Shown here: piece after piece, positions 9,171 through 17,625 of the stretch | Numbering within the stretch: position 1 is the stretch's first letter | How the letters are laid out: each line of letters opens with the position of its first letter | From: Nocardia mexicana NBRC 108244 | GTDB lineage: Bacteria > Actinomycetota > Actinomycetes > Mycobacteriales > Mycobacteriaceae | Reading direction: 5' to 3' | Assembly: GCF_001613165.1 (NCBI RefSeq) | Contig: NZ_BDBV01000021.1 | Coordinates: 1-64,000, forward strand | DNA: 64,000 bases | Made by a program: the position numbers and the translations under genes | The notes under the pieces: model-generated | The model's database searches: none | The model's input: the letters and a program-made list of their open reading frames with translations, nothing else | What the model was told of the DNA's origin: nothing

Positions 9171-10385
9171 ATGCCCATTGTGGTGTTCGTGCTGGCTGTT
9201 GCGGTATTCGCGCAGGGCACGTCAGAGTTCATGGTGTCGGGGTTGATGGCGCAGATCGCCGCCGATACGGGCGTTTCCCTCGGGAGCGCGGGGTTGCTCA
9301 CGTCGCTGTTCGCGGCGGGGATGGTGCTGGGGGCGCCGGCGATTGTGGTGCTGGCGGGGCGGTTGCCGATAAGGCATTCGGCGGCAGGGTTTTTGGCGGT
9401 GTTCTGTGTCGCCCATGTCGTCGGTGCCGTCACTTCCGAGTTCACGGTGCTGCTGGTGACCCGCGTGGTCGCCGCGGTGGCGAATGCGGGTTTCCTGGCC
9501 GTCGCGCTGGCGGCGCTGCCGCGGCTCGTGGGCCCGGCCGCGGTCGGCCGCGCCACCGCCGTGGTGGTGTCGGGGGTGACCGTCGCCTGTATCGCCGGTG
9601 TGCCCGCCGGAACGGTGATGGGCCAGGCATGGGGATGGCGGTCGGCGTTCTGGGCGGTGGCCGTCGTCAGTGCGGCCGCGCTGGTCCCGGTGTGGGCGAT
9701 GATTCCACGCACGGGTGATCAGCCAGGGGCACAGGAACATTCGCTGCGCAGCGAGTGGGCGGTCGTGGCCCGGCGGCCGGTCCGGATCGCCGTTGCGGCG
9801 GGCGTGCTGGTCAATGCGGCGACGTTCGCGGGGTTCACCTATCTCGGCACGATCACGGGCGGTGTCACCGCGGGGGCCGAGCGCTGGGTTCCCGTGGTGC
9901 TGGCCTGCTTCGGCGTCGGCTCGTTCCTCGGGGTGACGCTCAGCGGCCGCCACAGCGACCGCCACGGAGTCCGGATCGTGACCGCCGGAACGGTTGTGCT
10001 CGTGGGGGTTTGGCTGATCACCGCGTTGGCTGCGCACACTCTGGCCGGTGTGGCGATCATGGCGACGGTGTCGGGCGCGGTCGCCTTCGGCGTCGGGTCG
10101 ACCCTCATCGCGACGATCGTTCGGACCGCGGCACCCACCGCGCCGCGCGTCGCGGGCGCCTTGGCGACCACCACCTTCAACATCGGTGCCGTCCTCGGCC
10201 CCGTCGCGGCGGGGCTGGTCGTCGACGGCACCGGCAATTCCACGACGGCACTGTGGTCCAGCACCGCTTTCGCGGCGGTCGCGGCGGCGGTCGTCGTCCT
10301 CGGCTACCGGCAGGCCGCGACCTCGACCGAGCCGGTGCCGGTCGCGGCGGAGCGTTCTGCCGCAGGGGATTTCGACCCCGAATAG
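9171..10385 (+). CDS. MFS efflux transporter, chloramphenicol-resistance (Cml/Cmx/Cmr) type
   Basis: A 404-aa, 12-helix major facilitator. Its N-terminus reads VAVFAQGTSEFMVSGL, the signature of the CmlA/CmlR/Cmx and AraJ-like drug exporters, and helix 5 holds AGVPAGTVMGQAWGWRSAFW, matching the family's antiporter motif C (G-x-x-x-G-P/T-x-x-G). It would expel a drug such as chloramphenicol in exchange for protons; the actual substrate is inferred. Preceded by an attenuator-like leader. Its 3' end overlaps the convergent exporter gene by 82 nt, with both C-termini intact. Confidence 0.85.
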   Translation: MPIVVFVLAVAVFAQGTSEFMVSGLMAQIAADTGVSLGSAGLLTSLFAAGMVLGAPAIVVLAGRLPIRHSAAGFLAVFCVAHVVGAVTSEFTVLLVTRVVAAVANAGFLAVALAALPRLVGPAAVGRATAVVVSGVTVACIAGVPAGTVMGQAWGWRSAFWAVAVVSAAALVPVWAMIPRTGDQPGAQEHSLRSEWAVVARRPVRIAVAAGVLVNAATFAGFTYLGTITGGVTAGAERWVPVVLACFGVGSFLGVTLSGRHSDRHGVRIVTAGTVVLVGVWLITALAAHTLAGVAIMATVSGAVAFGVGSTLIATIVRTAAPTAPRVAGALATTTFNIGAVLGPVAAGLVVDGTGNSTTALWSSTAFAAVAAAVVVLGYRQAATSTEPVPVAAERSAAGDFDPE

Positions 10386-11278
10386 TTGACGGTGATCACC
10401 GCCGCGATGCCGATGGCCAGTCCCGCGGCGGTGACACCCGTGAAGGATTCGCCGAACAGCAGCGCGCCCCACACCGCGGTGACCGGGGCCATCAGGAACA
10501 TGAGCGCATTCACCTGCGTGACACCGAGTTTCGCGACGAGGTACCAGTACAGCCCGTAGCCGCCGAGGGTCGACAGCAGGATCAGCCAGGCCAGCGCCAG
10601 CCAGAATGTCCCGGCCGCCGGTGGTGTGGCCGTTCCGGTCAGCAGTGCGGCACCGGTGAATATCGCTGCGCTGGTGCAGCATTGGATCGTGAGGCTGGTC
10701 GGCGGCGGGATCCGGTCCGGGGTGCGCCGCTCCACCAGGGTGGCCGCGATCAGGCTCAGCATGCCGATCAACGGGATCAGATACGCCCACCAGGGCACGC
10801 CCGAGGCGTTCGCCGCGTCGGAGGCGGTGACCAGGACGACGCCGCAGACTCCCAAACCCAGTCCGGCCCATTGCCGCCCGGTCACCGCCACGCCCAGCAG
10901 CGGCCCCACCAGCGCCGCCGCGGCCAGCGGCTGCAGGCCATCGATCAACGCCGTGGTGCCGGTATTCACCCCGCGGGCGATCGCCCAGTACACCGTCGTC
11001 AGGTATCCGGTCTGCGACAGCACGCCGATGACGATGTGCCGCAGCAGGATTCGATGACCGAGTCCGGGAATGCGGCGGTCGCGGTGGAACCGGTGCGCCA
11101 GGGGCACCAGGACCGCCGCCAAGGGAACGAACCTCCACATCAGCACCGTGGTGATCGGTGCATCCGCAGCACCCAGCTTCGCCCCGATGAATCCGGAACT
11201 CCAGCAGGCCACGAACAGCGCCGACAGCATCGCGACCCGGACCTGTCCGGGACTTACTTTACCGATCTGTATACCCAT
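10304..11278 (-). CDS. EamA/DMT family transporter
   Basis: A 324-aa protein with ten hydrophobic segments in two five-helix halves, as in EamA (RhaT-like) exporters. The N-terminus has LFVACWSSGFIGAKLG, the usual W-S/G-x-x-F motif of helix 1. Substrate unknown; members move metabolites, amino acids or drugs out of the cell. ATG 11278 lies 7 nt after a -10 box in a palindrome shared with the divergent tetR gene, so it is probably repressed by that TetR and its mRNA is likely leaderless. Confidence 0.88.
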   Translation of the reverse strand: MGIQIGKVSPGQVRVAMLSALFVACWSSGFIGAKLGAADAPITTVLMWRFVPLAAVLVPLAHRFHRDRRIPGLGHRILLRHIVIGVLSQTGYLTTVYWAIARGVNTGTTALIDGLQPLAAAALVGPLLGVAVTGRQWAGLGLGVCGVVLVTASDAANASGVPWWAYLIPLIGMLSLIAATLVERRTPDRIPPPTSLTIQCCTSAAIFTGAALLTGTATPPAAGTFWLALAWLILLSTLGGYGLYWYLVAKLGVTQVNALMFLMAPVTAVWGALLFGESFTGVTAAGLAIGIAAVITVNYSGSKSPAAERSAATGTGSVEVAACR

Positions 11279-11285
11279 CGCCTCG

Positions 11286-11305
11286 ACTATACAGGTCTGT
11301 ATAGT
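11286..11305. promoter_or_regulatory. perfect operator palindrome with two mirror-image promoters
   Basis: CTATACAG-GT-CTGTATAG (11287-11304) is a perfect 8+2+8 palindrome. Each outer arm contributes a -10 box TATAGT, at 11300-11305 on plus and 11286-11291 on minus. The start codon of each gene, ATG 11313 and ATG 11278, is exactly 7 nt beyond its -10. One bound TetR dimer would block both leaderless promoters. A further half-site CTGTATAC overlaps the exporter start. Confidence 0.8.
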
Positions 11306-11312
11306 GGTTCGC

Positions 11313-11891
11313 ATGGACGTGGAGGCCCCCATCGACTGGACGCCGAAGGCCCGGCAGATCCTCGGCACCGCGTCGCGGCTGTTCTACGACAGCGGGATCA
11401 CCGCGGTCGGCGTCGACCGGATAGCCGCCGAATCGGGCGTCACGAAGCGGACGCTCTACGACCGGTTCGGCTCGAAGGAACGCCTGGTCGTCGAGTATCT
11501 GCGCGCCCGCGACGCGGACTGGCGTGACCAGCTCCGGCAGCGCCTCGCCGCGGTGCCGGACGACCCCCGCGCGCAGCTGAAAGCGGTGTTCGACGCCTCC
11601 GACGAGTGGATGCGCGCGCACAGCGCCAAGGGCTGCAGCATGATCCGGGCGCACGCCGAACTACCCCCCGACCACCCCGGCTACGCGGTGACCATCGAGC
11701 AGAAACGATGGATGCGAGAGATGTTCCACACCCTCGCCGAGCAGGCGGGCACCCCGCATCCGGGGACCGTCGCCGACACCATCTCGCTGCTGCACGAGGG
11801 CGCGCTGGTCTGCTACGGCATGCAGATCACCCCGAATCCGATCACCCATGCCCGCGATGTCGCACTGTCACTGCTCGATCGGCGAGGGTGA
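11313..11891 (+). CDS. TetR/AcrR family regulator
   Basis: A 192-aa TetR regulator of the YcdC/AcrR_C type. The HTH is GITAVGVDRIAAESGVTKRT followed by LYDRFGSKERLV (about residues 28-60). The C-terminal ligand domain has GCSMIRAHAELP and ends with a long helix. It almost certainly represses the divergent DMT exporter and itself through the palindrome at 11287-11304. Its stop overlaps the GTG start of the sigma factor (GTGA, 11888-11891), so the two are co-translated. Confidence 0.9.
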   Translation: MDVEAPIDWTPKARQILGTASRLFYDSGITAVGVDRIAAESGVTKRTLYDRFGSKERLVVEYLRARDADWRDQLRQRLAAVPDDPRAQLKAVFDASDEWMRAHSAKGCSMIRAHAELPPDHPGYAVTIEQKRWMREMFHTLAEQAGTPHPGTVADTISLLHEGALVCYGMQITPNPITHARDVALSLLDRRG

Positions 11892-12787
11892 GCAGGCGGA
11901 TGAGCCACGAGCCGAATGCGTTCGACCGGTTTCGGCCGCTGCTGTTCACGATCGCGTACGAGATTCTCGGCAGCGCGGCCGACGCCGAGGATGTGCTGCA
12001 GGACAGCTACCTTCGCTGGCGCGACACCGATCCGGACGAGATATCGCATCCGCGCGCCTATCTGACGCAGATCGTCACGAGACAGGCGCTCAACCAGCTG
12101 CGGTCCGTGCGCCGGCGCCGCGAGGACTACGTGGGCAGCTGGCTGCCCGAGCCGATTCGCACCGAGCCCGACGCCAGTCACGATGTCCTGCTGGCGGAGT
12201 CGGTATCGATGGCCATGCTGCTGGTGCTGGAAACGCTCGGCCCGACCGAGCGGGCCGTCTTCGTGCTGTCCGAGGTGTTCGGCCACAGCCTCGTCGAAAT
12301 CGCCGACATGATCGGCAAATCCGATGCCGCCGTCCGCCAGATCGCGCACCGTGCCCGCGCACACGTACTGGCCCGCCGCAAGCGGTTCCGGCCCGAACCG
12401 GAGGACAGCGCCGAGGTGATCGGCCGGTTCCTGCTGGCGGCCCGCACCGGTGACGTGCAGACCCTGATGGACGTGCTCGCCCCGGACGTCGTCCAGATCT
12501 CCGACGGCGGCGGGCTGGTCACCGCCGCGCGCCGCCCGATCACCGGCGCCGCGCCCGTCGCCACCTACCTGATCGGGCTGGCCCGCAACAGCATGAGGGA
12601 TATGGACGTCGAGTTCGGCAGCTTCAACGCGCTGCCCGCGATCCTGTTCCGGTCCGGTGCCGAGGGGACGCTGGATTCGGTCTTGATGATCGAGCTGTCC
12701 GGCGACCGGATCGCCGCGCTGTACGCGGTCCGCAACCCCGACAAGCTGCGCGCCACCGAACTGGTACGTGTCCTGGATCGGACCTGA
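11888..12787 (+). CDS. ECF41-type RNA polymerase sigma factor (SigJ-like)
   Basis: A 299-aa sigma factor of the ECF41 group. Region 2 is near 10-80 (AYEILGSAADAEDVLQDSYL), the linker motif is WLPEP in GSWLPEPI, region 4 includes LGPTERAVFVLSEVFGHS and SDAAVRQIAHRAR, and a SnoaL-like C-terminal extension carries DGGG in QISDGGGLV. In this group the extension controls the factor in place of an anti-sigma. GTG 11888 is chosen for its GTGA overlap with tetR; ATG 11900 is the alternative. ECF41 genes usually sit beside a carboxymuconolactone decarboxylase or oxidoreductase, which is absent here. Confidence 0.9.
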   Translation: MSRRMSHEPNAFDRFRPLLFTIAYEILGSAADAEDVLQDSYLRWRDTDPDEISHPRAYLTQIVTRQALNQLRSVRRRREDYVGSWLPEPIRTEPDASHDVLLAESVSMAMLLVLETLGPTERAVFVLSEVFGHSLVEIADMIGKSDAAVRQIAHRARAHVLARRKRFRPEPEDSAEVIGRFLLAARTGDVQTLMDVLAPDVVQISDGGGLVTAARRPITGAAPVATYLIGLARNSMRDMDVEFGSFNALPAILFRSGAEGTLDSVLMIELSGDRIAALYAVRNPDKLRATELVRVLDRT

Positions 12788-12955
12788 CGGAAACCGTTAC
12801 CTGTCACAGCGTTCGCGGCGGCCCACCGGGTCTGCGCGAGAATTCTGTGGAGGTCTTCCCGGCACTGGCCGGGCCCGTCCGGCAATTTATTCTGAGCAGC
12901 AACCGAATTCGGGTCTTCGGTATCTTGCCGGGGCAGCAGCGAGGAGGTATACGGG

Positions 12956-13933
12956 GTGGCGCGATCTGTGGGACTGCGCGAAGGGCTGAGGAGGTCCGGT
13001 GCCGTCGTGGCGACGGTCCTGCTGATGTCGTGGATCGGTGCGGCGGCGGCCACCGCGGTGCCGGTCACCGCGCCGGTACAGCGGGCACCGGCGGGCGGAT
13101 TCCAGGAACTGTCCGTGCCGTCCGGCATGGGGCCGATCAAGATCCAGGTGCAGTGGGCGGCGCGGGGCGGGAGTGCGGCGCTGTATGTGCTCGACGGTCT
13201 GCGCGCCCCGGCCGATCACAGCCAATGGACGACCGATACCGACGCGCTGCGCCAATTTGCGGGCGACAATGTGACATTGGTGTTCCCGGTCGGTGGCCGC
13301 TCGAGCTTCTACACGGACTGGTATCGGCCGAGCAGCACCAACCGCCAGGCGACGACCTACAGGTGGGAGACGTTCCTCACCGCCGAGTTGCCCGCCTTCC
13401 TCGCGCGATACGGCGTCTCCCGCACCAACAATGCCGTCGTCGGCGCCTCCATGGGCGGCAATGCCGCCCTGACCCTGGCCGCCCACCACCGCGACCAGTT
13501 CAAGTTCGCCGGATCCTTCTCCGGATTCGTGCACCCGACCTTCCCGCTGTGGAACGAGGCGATGCGGGCGGCCATGTGGGACGAGGGCAACTTCAACGTC
13601 GACGACATGTGGGGTCCCGCAAGCGATCCCGCGTGGCGCCGCAACGACGCCACCGAGCAGGCCGAACTGCTGCGCGGGTTGCCGATGTACGTCTCGGCGG
13701 GCAACGGCCTGCCCGGCCCGCTCGACCTGCCGAACGGGGTCGGCAATACGGTGAACGCGATGGGCCTGGACGCATTGACGATGGTGGCCGCGCAGATGTT
13801 CCGGGACCGGGTGTCGGCGTTGGGCATTGCCGCACAGGTCGATATCGTCAACGGGACCCACACCTGGCCGTACTGGCAGCAGGCGCTGGCGACGGCGCGT
13901 CCGATGATTCTCGATACGCTCGGCGCCCGCTGA
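12956..13933 (+). CDS. secreted mycolyltransferase, antigen 85 family
   Basis: A 325-aa exported alpha/beta hydrolase of the Ag85/esterase D group, which transfers mycolic acid between trehalose monomycolates and onto arabinogalactan in the cell wall. A signal peptide runs to about residue 35 (VVATVLLMSWIGAAAATA). The nucleophile is Ser165 in GASMGG (163-168) and the acid-base His is His302 in NGTHTWPYW. WYRPSSTN and WETFLTAELP resemble the Ag85 substrate region. GAGGAGG at 12941-12947 is 8 nt before GTG 12956. Strong evidence for a mycolate-containing host. Confidence 0.93.
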   Translation: MARSVGLREGLRRSGAVVATVLLMSWIGAAAATAVPVTAPVQRAPAGGFQELSVPSGMGPIKIQVQWAARGGSAALYVLDGLRAPADHSQWTTDTDALRQFAGDNVTLVFPVGGRSSFYTDWYRPSSTNRQATTYRWETFLTAELPAFLARYGVSRTNNAVVGASMGGNAALTLAAHHRDQFKFAGSFSGFVHPTFPLWNEAMRAAMWDEGNFNVDDMWGPASDPAWRRNDATEQAELLRGLPMYVSAGNGLPGPLDLPNGVGNTVNAMGLDALTMVAAQMFRDRVSALGIAAQVDIVNGTHTWPYWQQALATARPMILDTLGAR

Positions 13934-13987
13934 CCGGGTCGAGGTCCAGCACCGTCGTGCCGGTTAGTTCCCGGTAGTGTCCGGGGC

Positions 13988-14443
13988 ATGCGTGACTCGG
14001 TAACGGTTCAGATGGCGGCGCCACCGGAGAAGGTGTGGGAGCTCGTCAGCGATATCACCCGGATCGGCGAGTTCAGCCCGGAGACCTTCGAAGCGGAGTG
14101 GCTGGGCACGGCGACCGGGCCCGCGGTCGGGGCGAAGTTCCGCGGGCATGTGCGCCGCAACGAGGTCGGGCCGGTGTACTGGACCGTGTGCAAGGTGGTC
14201 GCGTGCGATCCGGGCAAGGAGTTCGCGTTCACCGTCCTGGGCCCGGGCGGCAAGGGAATCAACCGGTGGGGATATCGGTTGCGCCCCAACGACGGTGGCA
14301 CGGAGGTCACCGAGTCCTTCGAGCTCTCCGGCTTCCTGCTCCGCGTGTACTGGGCGGTGCTGGGCTGGGCCCGCGGCCGCCGCAACCGCAACGACATGCT
14401 GAAAACGCTGCAGCGAATGCAGCAGGTCGTGGAAACGTCCTGA
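13988..14443 (+). CDS. SRPBCC family protein (polyketide cyclase/dehydrase-like)
   Basis: 151 aa. The start VTVQMAAPPEKVWELVSDI, the central GTEVTESFEL strand and the C-terminal helix with LKTLQRMQQVVE match START/Bet v1-like SRPBCC proteins, which bind hydrophobic ligands in a cavity. No catalytic residue can be named. It lies between the mycolyltransferase gene (54 nt) and the kinase-like gene (15 nt), all in the same direction. Confidence 0.85.
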   Translation: MRDSVTVQMAAPPEKVWELVSDITRIGEFSPETFEAEWLGTATGPAVGAKFRGHVRRNEVGPVYWTVCKVVACDPGKEFAFTVLGPGGKGINRWGYRLRPNDGGTEVTESFELSGFLLRVYWAVLGWARGRRNRNDMLKTLQRMQQVVETS

Positions 14444-14458
14444 TACACACCGGAACCC

Positions 14459-15187
14459 GTGGCCGAGATTCCATTGCCCGGGGGATTCGTCAATCGGGTT
14501 GTCCGAGTGGGCGATACCGTGCGACGCGAGCCCGGTGAGTCCGCCGAATTCGTCCATCGGCTGCTGCGGTTTCTCGAGGAGCGCGGGTGGACGGGCGCGC
14601 CTCGGTTCCTCGGCATCGACCCGCGAGGGCGAGAGGTCCTGACCTACGTGGACGGGGACGTTGCCCCGCGAGCCGCGTCGGCGGGTGAGCCCGAGTGCCT
14701 GGTTCAGGTCGCGGAACTTGTCCGTGAATTTCATGATCTGACGGCCGGAACGCCCCTGTCAGGTGACCGGGAAGTGGTGTGCCACAACGACTTGTCGCCG
14801 AAGAACACGGTGTACCACTTCGGCGCCACCGGGCCGAGGCCGGTCGCGATGATCGACTGGGACCTCGCCGCACCCGGCGACCGGATCCACGATGTCGCGC
14901 ACATGTGCTGGCAGTACCTGGATCTCGGGCCCGGGGTATCCGATATCGCCGAGACCGCCGACCGGATGCGGCTGCTGTGCGATGCGTACGGGCTGGACGG
15001 CCGCGGCGCCGTCGTCGAGACGGTGCTGTGGTGGCAGCAGCGGTGCCGCGGCGGGATCGAATCCCGTGCCGCCGCAGGCGATGCGGCGATGATCGCGCTG
15101 CGGGATTCGGGCGTCGCGCGTTCGGTCGGTGCCGCGTACGAGTGGGTGCGAGAGCACCGGCGCGAGTTGGAGTTCCGGCTGAGCTGA
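14459..15187 (+). CDS. aminoglycoside phosphotransferase (APH) family protein
   Basis: A 242-aa kinase-fold protein. The catalytic loop is VVCHNDLSPKNTVYH (H-N-D-x-x-x-x-N) near residues 102-116, and the metal Asp is in AMIDWDLAAPGDRIHD. The nucleotide-binding N-lobe is short compared with full-length APH enzymes (about 265-300 aa). Most members of this family phosphorylate small metabolites; drug resistance cannot be claimed. Start GTG 14459. Confidence 0.85.
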   Translation: MAEIPLPGGFVNRVVRVGDTVRREPGESAEFVHRLLRFLEERGWTGAPRFLGIDPRGREVLTYVDGDVAPRAASAGEPECLVQVAELVREFHDLTAGTPLSGDREVVCHNDLSPKNTVYHFGATGPRPVAMIDWDLAAPGDRIHDVAHMCWQYLDLGPGVSDIAETADRMRLLCDAYGLDGRGAVVETVLWWQQRCRGGIESRAAAGDAAMIALRDSGVARSVGAAYEWVREHRRELEFRLS

Positions 15188-15335
15188 GCGACCGCGGGTC
15201 AAGGCCGTGAAACTTCACCGCGGGGACCCCTACGAGCTCCGGGAGCGGAACAATGTCGGCAGATTATCGGGACCGGCGGACACTGATACCGGACAATTAG
15301 GACGCCCGTTCGGTAGCGGCCGTTAGGAGTGCCCG

Positions 15336-16319
15336 ATGACGCAGATCGAATCATCTTCCACTGCAACAGGTTCCACGGTGGTCGGGCACTCTTCGGCAAC
15401 CAGCATCTTCGTCAACGGCTACGTGCCGCGACGGCGGGGCCTGGTGCTGGTGCTCGGCGTGCTCGCCGGATTCCTGCTGACCGTCGTGTGGTCGGCGTCG
15501 TTCGTGGACAGCACGATCGGCGACACCGTGGCCGACGGGCTGCTCGGCCACAATGCCAAGGAGACCGCGATCACCGGCATCGGCGCGGGCGTCGTCTTCG
15601 CCTTCGTCTCCGGCCTCGCGGGCACGTTCACCGCCTGCAATATCGCCGTGTTCGGCGCGGTGGCACCGCTGGCGGGCAGCGCGGGCGGCTGGTAGAACCG
15701 GGTACGGGCGGTGCTGCGGCCGCTGCTGTGGATGGCGGCCGGGATGGTCGCGATCTCCGCCGCCTACGGCGTCGTGGTCGGCATCTTCGGCACCGATATG
15801 CCCCAATTCGACACCGCGCCGAGCCAACCCGGCCACATCGCCGCGCGCCTGGTCCAGTCGATGGTGGTGTTCGGCGTGATCGGGCTGATCATGACCTACC
15901 TCGGACTCGCCGTGCTCGGTCTGGTGCGCGACCCGTTCGCCCGCATCGCCGCCCGCTTCCCGAACGCGCCCCTGATCTTCTTCGGCGGGCTGATCGGTGC
16001 CTTCCTCATCGGACGCCCGTTCCCGCTGTTCCGCAAGCTGTTCCGCGACGCCGCCGAGGAGGGCAATATTCTCTACTCCGCGGCGGCCTTCGTCCTGCAG
16101 TCGATCGGCAATATCCTCGTCCTCGCCGTCCTGCTGATCCTCACCGTCCTCGCCGGTGGCCGCCTGCAGCGCTGGTTCCAGGCCGACCCGCGCCGCGTCA
16201 GCATCCTCAGCGCCACCGCACTCCTCACCGTCGGCGTCTTCAGCTTCCTCTACTGGGACGTCCGCCTGCTGGCCATGCGCGACATCCTGCCCTGGTATCC
16301 GGTGGCCCCCTGGGTGTAG
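15336..16319 (+). pseudogene. polytopic membrane protein gene interrupted by in-frame TAG
   Basis: Two open segments in the same frame, 15336-15695 and 15696-16319, are separated by a single TAG at 15693-15695. The reading continues directly with NRVRAVLRPLLWM. Joined, they form a protein of about 327 aa with seven or eight membrane helices, including GTFTACNIAVFGAVAPLAG, reminiscent of CcdA/DsbD-like membrane domains but not assignable. A CAG to TAG change is the simplest cause. The downstream half keeps clean coding bias with no other lesion, so the event is recent, or a sequencing error, or the stop is read through. A ribosome site TAGGAG precedes ATG 15336. Confidence 0.7.
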
Positions 16320-16416
16320 ACCGTCGATGATCGGCCACGGATCCCGAATTCGCCTATCTCACAATCCCATCCTCAGTACAGTCGTGACGGGTTCCGAAAT
16401 ATCCGGGGAGAACACC

Positions 16417-16785
16417 ATGATTCGCAAATTCGCAGCCACCGCCGCCATCGCCACCGCGCTCGTCGGCGCCGGCGCCGGCGCGGGCCTGGCCCAGGCCGAA
16501 ACGCCTGCGCCCCAGCCCCTCGCCGTGCAGCCGGTCGTCGAGCCCGTGGCCGCCGGTCAGACGCAAGCCCTGCCGGGCCAGGTCGTCGGCGGGGTCGTCG
16601 GCACGGTGGTCGGGGCCGGTGTCGGTGCGGTAGCGGGCGGTGCCTTCGCCTGCATGGCCACCGCACCCGTCTGCCCCGTCGGCGCGGCCGTGGGCGTCGT
16701 GGTCGGCGGCGTCACGGGCGGCGTCCTCGGCGGCGCCGCGGGAGCCACGGTGGGAGGCGCCCTCGGCGCCCAGATCCCCGCCTGA
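16417..16785 (+). CDS. secreted glycine-zipper protein
   Basis: 122 aa. A signal peptide of about 27 residues ends at GLAQAE; then a Pro/Val-rich stretch and a C-terminal half made of repeated VVGGVVGTVVGAG-like segments, a glycine zipper that would insert into or span a membrane. Two Cys (CMATAPVC) could form a disulfide. GGGGAG at 16405-16410 is 6 nt from ATG. Function unknown. It shares its design with the protein at 57445-57990. Confidence 0.75.
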   Translation: MIRKFAATAAIATALVGAGAGAGLAQAETPAPQPLAVQPVVEPVAAGQTQALPGQVVGGVVGTVVGAGVGAVAGGAFACMATAPVCPVGAAVGVVVGGVTGGVLGGAAGATVGGALGAQIPA

Positions 16786-17469
16786 TCACCAGAGGTCGGA
16801 ATAGTTCCGCAGGGCGTTGATGATCAATGCGATTCCCAGCACCCAGAGCAGGATTCGGACCGTCGGCGGCCCGAAGCGTCTGAGTGTTCGCACGAACCTG
16901 CGGTAGATGCGCTGCGCCCGCGGTGAGCGGCGTGTGGCCGCGAACAGGAGCAATCCCGGTGGGAGCAGGGCGATCACGCAGTAGGCGACGATGATCAGTG
17001 GCCACAGCGGTGGCATCGGATCCCGCGCCGACAGCATCGCCAGCCCCGCCAGGTAGGGCACGGCGGTCGGCGCCTGCCCCAAACCTATTGCCACACCGGC
17101 CGATCCGAGCAGCAGCGGACGCTGCCGCGCTCGCCATGCCCACGCCGGAACCGCCGTCTCGCGCACCGACGGCCGGATGCTGCCGAGGACGAGCAGGACG
17201 ACGCCGACGACGAGTTCGGCCCAGTAGCGGAGTGCCGGTGTGACGTGGAAGTCGACCAGATCCGTGACGAAATTCAGTCCCAGCACCGTGCAGATGCCGA
17301 AGGTCGTGGTGACCGCGAACACCCCGGCGAGGAAACTCAGCACACCCGGCACGGGGGAGCGGCGGCTCAGCCGGCTGTCGTAGATCACCGCGGTGGTCAC
17401 GCCGACGAGCAGAGCGTCGAGCGAATCCAGGAACGCGAAGCCCGCGAGCGCCAGCAGCAAGATCACCAT
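16786..17469 (-). CDS. GAP/Sap (sulfolipid-1-addressing protein) family membrane protein
   Basis: About 227 aa with six hydrophobic segments. The N-terminal ALAGFAFLDSLDALLVGVT and the later GIGLGQAPTAVPYLAGLAML resemble the Sap/GAP family, membrane proteins linked in mycobacteria to export of sulfolipid and glycopeptidolipid. The substrate here is unknown. Start at 17469 is chosen before the first helix; an ATG at 17541 would add 24 polar residues. Stop codons of this gene and the glycine-zipper gene abut. Confidence 0.78.
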   Translation of the reverse strand: MVILLLALAGFAFLDSLDALLVGVTTAVIYDSRLSRRSPVPGVLSFLAGVFAVTTTFGICTVLGLNFVTDLVDFHVTPALRYWAELVVGVVLLVLGSIRPSVRETAVPAWAWRARQRPLLLGSAGVAIGLGQAPTAVPYLAGLAMLSARDPMPPLWPLIIVAYCVIALLPPGLLLFAATRRSPRAQRIYRRFVRTLRRFGPPTVRILLWVLGIALIINALRNYSDLW

Positions 17470-17625
17470 CAAACACCGAACATACGGCAGGAAACGCGCA
17501 CGGCCGACGACAGCCTGTCGCCGATGACCGTGGTAGTTCATGATCGAGTCATGCCACCGCCTCTCGATCGAATCTACGACTCCGCCCGCAGTTACCGACT
17601 CGTCCACCAACGCTAGGAGACTCCC

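Noticed and set aside
14459..15187. Aminoglycoside resistance gene
   Set aside because: APH-fold proteins without close similarity to a known resistance enzyme are mostly metabolic kinases.
15336..16319. Pyrrolysine or selenocysteine coding at the in-frame stop
   Set aside because: The codon is TAG, not TGA, and no pyl genes or suppressor tRNA are present; mutation or sequencing error is simpler.
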